Assembly: GCA_030603605.1 (NCBI GenBank)
Contig: JAUVXN010000077.1
Location: 1 to 5,813, forward strand
DNA length: 5,813 nucleotides
DNA from: Dehalococcoidales bacterium
GTDB lineage: Bacteria > Chloroflexota > Dehalococcoidia > Dehalococcoidales > RBG-16-60-22
Direction: 5' to 3'
The position numbers were made by a program, and so were the translations under genes. Shown piece by piece: positions 1 to 4,377 of the stretch. The notes below the pieces were generated by a model that worked only from the letters and a program-made list of their open reading frames with translations, did not search any database and had not been told where the DNA came from. Within the stretch, counting starts at the first letter, position 1, and every line of letters begins with the position of its first letter.

Positions 1-17
1 ATTATCCATTTTTTCAT
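1..17 (-). CDS. Start of an unidentified gene running off the left edge
   Basis: Only the first five codons are in the window: ATG at 17-15 followed by Lys-Lys-Trp-Ile. The call rests on a textbook ribosome binding site, AAGGAGG (25-31 on the plus strand, read on minus), with 7 bases between GGAGG and the ATG. The basic N-terminus followed by Trp-Ile would suit a membrane or exported protein, but five residues cannot decide this. The gene lies downstream of the metal-binding lipoprotein and the small cysteine protein on the same strand, so an ABC permease or ATPase of the same uptake system is possible. That is a guess from context only. Confidence 0.6.
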
Positions 18-43
18 AATTCAGCCTCCTTCTGCTATCTTTC

Positions 44-72
44 ACTATACTATAACGCTGGAGGGAAGAAAA
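44..72 (-). promoter_or_regulatory. Possible weak promoter for the leftmost gene
   Basis: On the minus strand, two overlapping TATAGT hexamers (54-49 and 49-44) lie upstream of the ribosome binding site of the leftmost gene. For the inner one, a TTTTCT sequence (72-67) sits 17 bp upstream and matches the -35 consensus at only three of six positions. With the roughly 90-base gap to the small gene upstream, this suggests the leftmost gene may have its own start of transcription. Read-through from the upstream genes is equally possible, as I see no terminator hairpin in between. Confidence 0.3.
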
Positions 73-109
73 AGTTAGGGCGACTTGTTAAAGTATCTGT
101 ACACTAAGC

Positions 110-283
110 TTACGAGAAGCAACCCAACTGGCACTTACAAAGCTTAATTGACAGTTTATTGGCTATCTTGCCAACTTCCCGAGGGCTGACCTTTAATTCC
201 CTGGCAATCTTTAAGGCGACAGCACAAGGCAGCTTGCCATCCACCAGAAAAGACTTCACCTTTTCTTCAATTTCAGCACTCAA
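110..283 (-). CDS. Small four-cysteine, HTH-like conserved protein (57 aa)
   Basis: I do not recognise a named family. The protein is small and mostly helical. Residues about 15-46 (LPCAVALKIAREL, then a VSPREVGKIANKL stretch) read like a short helix-turn-helix. The tail carries a CKCQLGCF motif. Its four cysteines are C20, C49, C51 and C55, so it could bind a metal or an Fe-S cluster. I chose TTG at 283: the sequence GGAGGTGATT (296-287) is a near-perfect Shine-Dalgarno with 8 bases between GGAGG and the TTG. The longer reading from GTG at 292 would put the start codon inside that Shine-Dalgarno. The gene starts about 40 bases after the metal-binding lipoprotein gene on the same strand, so the two are probably co-transcribed. 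A link to metal handling is inferred from that context and the cysteines. The stop is TAA at 112-110. Confidence 0.72.
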   Translation of the reverse strand: MSAEIEEKVKSFLVDGKLPCAVALKIARELKVSPREVGKIANKLSIKLCKCQLGCFS

Positions 284-286
284 TAC

Positions 287-296
287 AATCACCTCC
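287..296 (-). promoter_or_regulatory. Strong ribosome binding site that fixes a TTG start
   Basis: GGAGGTGATT on the minus strand is complementary to almost the whole anti-Shine-Dalgarno tail of 16S rRNA. It overlaps the GTG at 292-290 that would give the longest reading frame, and it is correctly spaced for TTG at 283. This makes the three extra N-terminal residues of the longer version unlikely. Confidence 0.75.
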
Positions 297-324
297 GTCC
301 TAAGTGTCTCATTGATAAGCCTGC

Positions 325-1215
325 CTACTCCATTGCCTGAACCAGTTCGCCCAGGAGCAGGCGCATGTTCATGATATAGTCTCTGGCCAGGGAATCGATA
401 AATACCACTCTGCCACCTATTGCCTTGGCAATGACCTCGGCACTCTGCGGATTAAATTGAGGTGAGGCAAAGATGACCTTTATGTTATGTCTCCTCGCTT
501 GCTCTATCAAATGAGCCACACCCTTCACTTTCGGTTCCTTCCCCTCCACCTCAATAGGCAACATGGTAAGGTTGTACTCCTTTGCAAAATAGCCGAAGGC
601 AGGGTGATAGGTCATGAATTTTCGGTTGGTCACTCCGGATAAGCCATCCCTAATATCCCGGTCAAGTCTGGTTAATTCCTGGAGATAAACATCCCGGTTT
701 TTTTCATAAAAGGCCTTGCTGTCCGGGTCGACCTGCACCAGTCCATCGCAGATGTTCCGCACCATGATTCTGGCATTCAGCGGAGACATCCATATATGGG
801 GGTCCATTCCCCCATGTTCGTGCTCGCCTGCCATCTCTTGAATCTCAATTCCCTTTGAGCAATCGACCACCAGCATCTCTGCGTTGATGGCGACAAGTTT
901 GTCCATCCAGACCAGTTCAAACTCCACACCGGAGCCTACCTTGGCATACATCCTGGCTCCAGCCAGAGCCGCCATCCGACTCGGGGTTGGCCCATAGACA
1001 TGAGGACTTGCCCCCGGTGGCACCATGACGCTAACATTCACCTTCTCCCCACCCACATTTTCCACAAAATCAGCCAGCGGGAGTATGCTGACAGTCACCC
1101 CTATCTTCTCACTTGCTTCTTCTTCCTGTCCGCATGATATGGCAGAGGCTGATAGCCCCAAAATGAGCAACAACGCCAAAACTGAAATTGTTCCGCTAAA
1201 CCTACTTCTCTTCAC
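325..1215 (-). CDS. znuA: Zinc/manganese ABC transporter substrate-binding lipoprotein (ZnuA/TroA family)
   Basis: This is a cluster A-I metal-binding protein that captures Zn2+ (or Mn2+) outside the cell for an ABC importer. With GTG at 1215 it is 296 residues, the usual family length. A short basic start (KRSRFSG) leads to a hydrophobic stretch and a lipobox-like AISC with the lipidated cysteine at C28. Expected ligands are visible: H72 in SPHVYGPTPS, H140 in DPHIWMSPLNA, H204 in YHPAFGYF and D274 in IDSLARDY. A third histidine rather than glutamate fits zinc or TroA-type proteins better than the manganese-specific PsaA type. The His-rich loop before H140 is short (GEHEHGG). GTG at 1215 is preferred because GAGAGG lies 5 bases upstream. 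The longer reading from TTG at 1266 has no ribosome binding site and puts 17 extra residues before the signal peptide. No ATPase or permease is in the window. The symbol is by family; metal specificity is not proven. Confidence 0.9.
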   Translation of the reverse strand: MKRSRFSGTISVLALLLILGLSASAISCGQEEEASEKIGVTVSILPLADFVENVGGEKVNVSVMVPPGASPHVYGPTPSRMAALAGARMYAKVGSGVEFELVWMDKLVAINAEMLVVDCSKGIEIQEMAGEHEHGGMDPHIWMSPLNARIMVRNICDGLVQVDPDSKAFYEKNRDVYLQELTRLDRDIRDGLSGVTNRKFMTYHPAFGYFAKEYNLTMLPIEVEGKEPKVKGVAHLIEQARRHNIKVIFASPQFNPQSAEVIAKAIGGRVVFIDSLARDYIMNMRLLLGELVQAME

Positions 1216-1220
1216 CAGTT

Positions 1221-1226
1221 CCTCTC
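1221..1226 (-). promoter_or_regulatory. Ribosome binding site supporting the GTG start of the znuA-like gene
   Basis: GAGAGG on the minus strand lies 5 bases before GTG at 1215. No comparable purine-rich site precedes the more distal in-frame TTG at 1266. The resulting protein starts directly with a normal lipoprotein signal peptide. Confidence 0.6.
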
Positions 1227-1286
1227 TCGTGCCCTCTCCCACAGCTTTCCCAGAGGCAAGTTTCAAGCCAAGTCAGCTACGATAAC

Positions 1287-1315
1287 CTTACAACAGGACT
1301 ACCCTCTGCTGTCAA
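1287..1315 (-). promoter_or_regulatory. Probable sigma-70-type promoter of the znuA-like gene
   Basis: On the minus strand there is a perfect TTGACA (1315-1310), a 17-bp spacer and TGTAAG (1292-1287, four of six matches). An extended -10 TG is in register at the end of the spacer. The predicted transcript would start near 1280 and carry a leader of about 65 bases before the GTG at 1215. The -10 hexamer is weak, so activity may depend on the extended element or on a regulator. Confidence 0.5.
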
Positions 1316-1320
1316 CAGTT

Positions 1321-1336
1321 TACCCCATATGAGGTA
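1321..1336. promoter_or_regulatory. Imperfect 16-bp dyad next to the znuA-like promoter, possible operator
   Basis: TACCCCATATGAGGTA pairs at seven of eight positions around a central CATATG. It ends 5 bp upstream of the -35 element of the znuA-like promoter on the minus strand. Its position is suitable for a metal-responsive regulator. The sequence does not match the classical Zur or Fur boxes I know, so the regulator is unassigned. Confidence 0.35.
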
Positions 1337-1490
1337 TAACGCCAACTAACAAACTACCAAACTCCCTGATAACGAATAATACGGCAAATTTACCCATTAT
1401 TTTTCCGCTAGTTATCGACTTTTAAAATCTGGCGTGGTTCTTCATTCAAGAGATTTTTACACTTTTTCATTAAGAATTCCAGGAAAAGTC
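1337..1490. other. AT-rich remainder of the divergent control region, no gene seen
   Basis: I see no convincing reading frame with a ribosome binding site in this part of the intergenic region between the znuA-like and glutamate synthase-like genes. It holds a Fur/Zur-like but poor match, TGATAACGAATAATA (1357-1371, about 10 of 14 positions to a 7-1-7 TGATAAT/ATTATCA box). It also holds a small TTCCAGGAA palindrome (1477-1485) just before the glutamate synthase promoter. Neither is strong enough to assign. Confidence 0.4.
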
Positions 1491-1519
1491 TTGACAAAGG
1501 GTCGGGCATGATATATAGT
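1491..1519 (+). promoter_or_regulatory. Near-consensus sigma-70 promoter of the glutamate synthase-domain gene
   Basis: A perfect TTGACA (1491-1496), a spacer of exactly 17 bp and TATAGT (1514-1519, five of six) form a strong housekeeping-type promoter. Transcription should start near 1526, giving a leader of about 45 bases. Such a strong promoter would need repression to be controlled, which fits the dyad that overlaps its start site. Confidence 0.85.
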
Positions 1520-1521
1520 GG

Positions 1522-1545
1522 AAAGCGGAAACCGTTTACCGCTTT
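1522..1545. promoter_or_regulatory. 24-bp dyad with NrpR-type core GGAA-N6-TACC, probable operator
   Basis: The dyad is centred between 1533 and 1534 and pairs at 10 of 12 positions, with outer arms AAAGCGG and CCGCTTT. Its core is GGAA (1527-1530), six bases, TACC (1537-1540). Published NrpR operators of methanogens are GGAA-N6-TTCC (Methanococcus) and GGTA-N6-TACC (Methanosarcina), so this is a hybrid of the two half-sites with the correct spacing. It begins 3 bp after the -10 element and straddles the predicted +1, a classical repressor position. The left arm lies largely upstream of +1, so it would not be fully transcribed. That argues against an RNA attenuator despite the T-run at 1543-1547. 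Binding by the NrpR-like protein encoded at 3262-4257 is inferred. Confidence 0.7.
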
Positions 1546-1557
1546 TTGCTAATAAAT

Positions 1558-1563
1558 GAGGAG
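1558..1563 (+). promoter_or_regulatory. Ribosome binding site that selects the second ATG
   Basis: GAGGAG lies 7 bases before ATG at 1571. It overlaps the first codons of the longer reading from ATG at 1556, which has no ribosome binding site of its own. The start at 1571 is therefore preferred. Confidence 0.75.
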
Positions 1564-1570
1564 TACAAAA

Positions 1571-3163
1571 ATGAATTTGCAAAGACCAAACTCAAATGAG
1601 GCTACCAGAACCGCCAATCGTTCCAGAAGTGTTACACCGATGAGTGGCATCTGTACCCGCTGTCTTGACGGCTGTACAGGAAATTGCGAGGTATTTAGAG
1701 CAACTTTTCGCGGTCGAGAAGTCATCTATCCTGGACCCTATGGTAATATCACCGCTGGCGGCGACAAGGACTACCCTATTGATTACTCACACTTTAATAT
1801 CCAGGGATATGCCCTGGGAGCCGAAGGACTACCCACCGGCGTTATTGGTAACCCCGATACGGCTATTTTCCCGTCTGTAAATACCGAGACCGAATATGGC
1901 TGGGATAGAAAAGTCAAGATGAAGCTGCCTGTGTTTACCGGTGCCCTGGGTTCCACAGAGATAGCCCGCAAGAACTGGGAACATCTTGCCATTGGCGCTG
2001 CCCTCAGTGGGATTACATTGGTCTGTGGCGAAAATGTTTGCGGTATTGACCCACAGCTTGAGGTTGATTCCAGTGGCAAAATTACCTCATCGCCAGATAT
2101 GGACCGCCGAATCGAAATCTATAGACGCTATCATCAGGGACACGGTGAAATTCTGATACAGATGAATGTGGAAGATACAAGGTTGGGCGTTGCCGAGTAC
2201 GTTAGCAAAAAGCACGGTCTGGACACCATTGAATTAAAATGGGGGCAAGGCGCCAAATGTATCGGCGGAGAGATAAAAGTTGATAGTCTGGAACGAGCTC
2301 TAGAACTCCAGAAACGCGGCTATATAATCACCCCTGACCCTTCAAACCCCGTCACTCGGGCAGCCTTCAAAGACGGCTCCCTCACTGAATTTGAACGCCA
2401 CAGTCGCCTTGGCTTTATTGATGAAGAAGCTTTTTACGCTGAGATTCAGCGCTTAAGGGACCTGGGATTCAAACGCATTACCTTGAAAACAGGCGCCTAC
2501 GGCCTACGTGAACTGGCTATGGCTATCAAGTGGGGTTCAAAAGCTAAAATCGACCTGCTTACTATAGACGGTGCCCCCAGTGGCACCGGTATGAGCCCCT
2601 GGCGAATGATGGAGGAATGGGGTATGCCAAGCCTCTACCTGCATGCTGCCGCTTACGAGTTTTGTCAAAGATTAGCTAATAGAGGCGGGCGAGTACCGGA
2701 TATAGCCTTTGCCGGTGGATTCAGCAGTGAGGACGGAGTATTCAAGGCACTTGCGCTTGGAGCACCTTTTACCAAGGCAGTGTGCATGGGGCGGGCTTTG
2801 ATGATTCCGGGTATGGTTGGCAAGAATATCCAGCAGTGGCTCAAGGATGACAAGTTACCCAATACAGTCGGTCAGTTTGGTTCAACCCCGGAAGAAATTT
2901 TTGTCAACTATGAAGACGTCAAGAATATAGTAGGCTGTGATGAAATGGAGAACATATCATTAGGTGCTGTGGGAGTCTACAGCTATTGTGAAAAGATAAG
3001 AGTGGGGTTACAGCAGTTAATGGCAGGTGCCAGATGCTTTAGTGTGCCCGCAATTACCCGGCGCGAAATCATGTCTCTTACCGAGGAATGTGCCAAAGCA
3101 ACTGGCATCCCCTACCTGATGGATGCCTATAGGGAAGAGGCAATGGCGATTCTGGAGGGTTAA
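1571..3163 (+). CDS. FMN-binding glutamate synthase-domain protein (archaeal-type GltB2-like)
   Basis: This 530-residue protein belongs to the glutamate synthase central-domain family (COG0069 type). Those enzymes use FMN to reduce 2-oxoglutarate plus ammonia to glutamate. An N-terminal cysteine cluster (C28, C31, C35, C39 in ICTRCLDGCTGNCE) may hold Fe-S or zinc. The barrel follows, with PVFTGALGS (120-128), KWGQGAK (223-229), IDGAPSGTGMSPW (332-344), AFAGGFSSEDG (379-389) and CMGRALMIPG from C405. The amidotransferase domain with its N-terminal cysteine is absent. So is the CHxNxCPxG-type [3Fe-4S] motif of classical GltB; this place reads MIPGMVGKNIQQW instead. No NAD(P)H subunit is adjacent. 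ATG at 1571 is chosen for its GAGGAG. The strong promoter with an NrpR-type operator and the downstream nrpR-like gene point to nitrogen assimilation. The exact reaction, electron donor and nitrogen donor are uncertain; another FMN-dependent oxidoreductase activity is possible. Confidence 0.88.
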   Translation: MNLQRPNSNEATRTANRSRSVTPMSGICTRCLDGCTGNCEVFRATFRGREVIYPGPYGNITAGGDKDYPIDYSHFNIQGYALGAEGLPTGVIGNPDTAIFPSVNTETEYGWDRKVKMKLPVFTGALGSTEIARKNWEHLAIGAALSGITLVCGENVCGIDPQLEVDSSGKITSSPDMDRRIEIYRRYHQGHGEILIQMNVEDTRLGVAEYVSKKHGLDTIELKWGQGAKCIGGEIKVDSLERALELQKRGYIITPDPSNPVTRAAFKDGSLTEFERHSRLGFIDEEAFYAEIQRLRDLGFKRITLKTGAYGLRELAMAIKWGSKAKIDLLTIDGAPSGTGMSPWRMMEEWGMPSLYLHAAAYEFCQRLANRGGRVPDIAFAGGFSSEDGVFKALALGAPFTKAVCMGRALMIPGMVGKNIQQWLKDDKLPNTVGQFGSTPEEIFVNYEDVKNIVGCDEMENISLGAVGVYSYCEKIRVGLQQLMAGARCFSVPAITRREIMSLTEECAKATGIPYLMDAYREEAMAILEG

Positions 3164-3200
3164 ATCTTCGGAAATAGCAAATAAATAATGCACTATTCTA

Positions 3201-3229
3201 TTCAGCTTTTAATACGTAAGTGCTATAAT
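3201..3229 (+). promoter_or_regulatory. Extended -10 promoter of the nrpR-like gene
   Basis: TGC-TATAAT (3221-3229) is a perfect -10 with an extended TGn element. The -35 position 17 bp upstream, TTCAGC (3201-3206), matches only three of six. Transcription should start near 3236. I see no clear terminator between the upstream stop at 3163 and this promoter, so read-through from the glutamate synthase-domain gene may add to its expression. Confidence 0.65.
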
Positions 3230-3230
3230 A

Positions 3231-3245
3231 ACGGCAGTTTGCCGT
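3231..3245. promoter_or_regulatory. Perfect dyad ACGGCA-GTT-TGCCGT over the nrpR-like start site, possible autoregulatory operator
   Basis: A perfect 6+3+6 inverted repeat begins directly after the -10 box and spans the predicted +1 of the nrpR-like gene. That placement mirrors the dyad at 1522-1545. The half-site GTTTGCCG resembles GTTTACCG of that dyad (seven of eight). The spacing differs, though: GGCA-N3-TGCC here against GGAA-N6-TACC there. It may be an operator for the same or a different regulator, or a short RNA hairpin near the 5' end. Confidence 0.45.
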
Positions 3246-3261
3246 GTAAAAAGAGGTTAGC

Positions 3262-4257
3262 ATGTTACAAGGGGCTGGTACCGAGACAGAAAGAAAGATT
3301 ATATCCATTCTCAAGGTCTTGAGCGAATCCACTGAGCCATTGGGGTCAATCACCATTGCCCGAGAGCTTGAGCGCCACGGGATTTTCTTAAGCGAAAGAG
3401 CTGTCAGATACCACCTGAGAATAACCGATGAGCGAGGTTACACTCAACCACTGGGTCGCGATGGCAGAATGCTCACCGCACAAGGTCTTGAAGAACTCCG
3501 GATGGCACTGGCACCAGAGCAGGTCGGCTTCATACACGAGAGGCTCGAGTTGTTAGCCTTCAACACCACTTTTGACCCTCAAAAACGGACTGGCCAGCTT
3601 CCCATAAATACCTCGTTCATTGACAAGGATAATTTCCAAAAAGCATTAGTCGCAATGAGTGATGTCTTTAAAGCCGGCTTATGTGTCACTGAACTCATCG
3701 CCACGGCACCTGAAGGAGAAAAACTTGGCTCTGTAGTTGTCCCAAGAGACAAAATTGGATTGGCTACAGTGTGCAGCGTAGTCATAAACGGAGTATTGCT
3801 AAAGGCAGGTATCCCTATTGAATCCAGATTTGGCGGGGTGCTTGAAGTTAGAAAGTCAAAACCAAGACGCTTTACAGCCATAATTAATTACGATGGCACT
3901 TCCCTGGATCCATCTGAGCAATACATCCGCGCCAAGATGACCAGCGCCGGTGAAGCAGCTAGAACTGGCAACGGCAAGATACTGGCTAATTTCCGTGAAA
4001 TGCCGGCTCCATCCCGGTCAATTGCCCAAGAAATAATCAACTCACTTAAAGAGGCTGGCATCGGCGGAGTTTATGCCCTGGGTAACACCAGCGAGCCAAT
4101 CTGTCAAATTGCGATAGGCCTGAATAGAGTTGGCATGGTGCTACTCGGCGGACTGAACCCGGTGGCTGCCGCCGTTGAAGCCGGTATCGAGATAGAGAAT
4201 ATAGCTGAAAGTGGCATGATTGACTTTGAGCAATTAACCAGCTTTTGGCAGTTATAA
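3262..4257 (+). CDS. nrpR: NrpR-type transcriptional repressor of nitrogen metabolism
   Basis: This 331-residue protein has the layout of a single-domain NrpR. Residues about 8-80 form a winged helix (HTH_12-like) with recognition helix LSERAVRYHLRITDERG (43-59) and a wing ending GRDGRMLTAQGLEEL. The rest is one NrpR domain (formerly DUF128) with family motifs such as TVCSVVINGVLLKAGIP, SRFGGVLEV, INYDGTSLDP and LLGGLNPVAAAVEAGIE. In methanogens NrpR represses nitrogen genes and is released from DNA by 2-oxoglutarate. This protein resembles the single-domain NrpRI of Methanosarcina more than the two-domain Methanococcus form. NrpR is mainly archaeal, and its presence beside an archaeal-type glutamate synthase-domain gene suggests an old transfer as a unit. 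ATG at 3262 follows AAGAGG at 3250-3255 with normal spacing. A GGAA-N6-TACC dyad at 1522-1545 is its likely target. Ligand sensing in this bacterium is inferred. Confidence 0.9.
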   Translation: MLQGAGTETERKIISILKVLSESTEPLGSITIARELERHGIFLSERAVRYHLRITDERGYTQPLGRDGRMLTAQGLEELRMALAPEQVGFIHERLELLAFNTTFDPQKRTGQLPINTSFIDKDNFQKALVAMSDVFKAGLCVTELIATAPEGEKLGSVVVPRDKIGLATVCSVVINGVLLKAGIPIESRFGGVLEVRKSKPRRFTAIINYDGTSLDPSEQYIRAKMTSAGEAARTGNGKILANFREMPAPSRSIAQEIINSLKEAGIGGVYALGNTSEPICQIAIGLNRVGMVLLGGLNPVAAAVEAGIEIENIAESGMIDFEQLTSFWQL

Positions 4258-4276
4258 GTACAATGAGAGTACTTAT
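4254..4276 (+). terminator. Inverted repeat at the end of the nrpR-like gene, possible transcription end
   Basis: ATAAGTAC (4254-4261) and GTACTTAT (4269-4276) form a perfect 8-bp stem with a 7-base loop. The stem overlaps the TAA stop at 4255-4257. No T-run follows directly, so it is not a standard intrinsic terminator. It may act as one with the pyrimidine-rich stretch further on, or protect the 3' end of the mRNA. Confidence 0.4.
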
Positions 4277-4289
4277 CAACCCCATCCCC

Positions 4290-4304
4290 TCGAAGAGTCT
4301 TCGA
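4290..4304. repeat. 15-bp perfect palindrome between the nrpR-like gene and the UPF0182 gene
   Basis: TCGAAGAGTCTTCGA is a perfect 7+1+7 palindrome, followed by a pyrimidine-rich tract and ending 20 bp upstream of the next -35 box. It could be the stem of a terminator for the upstream gene or an operator for the downstream promoter. I do not recognise it as a known regulator's site. Confidence 0.4.
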
Positions 4305-4324
4305 CCTTTATCTCCCCTTTCCCT

Positions 4325-4352
4325 TTGACAGGACTTCTCTTCGTGTTATACT
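4325..4352 (+). promoter_or_regulatory. Strong sigma-70 promoter of the UPF0182 gene
   Basis: A perfect TTGACA (4325-4330), a 16-bp spacer and TATACT (4347-4352) with an extended TGT just before it form a near-consensus promoter. The transcript would start near 4359, leaving only about 20 bases of leader before the ATG at 4378. The ribosome binding site there is a modest GGGGA (4365-4369). This marks the UPF0182 gene as its own transcription unit. Confidence 0.75.
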
Positions 4353-4377
4353 CTAATAATAACCGGGGATTAATAGT

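Noticed and set aside
159..374. Plus-strand open frame of 71 codons opposite the small cysteine protein
   Set aside because: It spans parts of two better-supported minus-strand genes, has no convincing ribosome binding site and has a composition typical of an antisense shadow.
1213..1266. Longer znuA-like start at TTG 1266
   Set aside because: It has no ribosome binding site and adds 17 polar residues in front of a normal lipoprotein signal peptide. GTG at 1215 has GAGAGG at the right distance.
1357..1371. TGATAACGAATAATA as a confident Zur box
   Set aside because: Only the left half matches well. The right half matches about four of seven positions, and the site lies about 40 bp upstream of the -35 box.
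1522..1547. Attenuator or intrinsic terminator: GC stem followed by five T in the leader of the glutamate synthase-domain gene
   Set aside because: The predicted transcription start (about 1526) lies inside the left arm, so the full stem would not be transcribed. An operator explains the position better.
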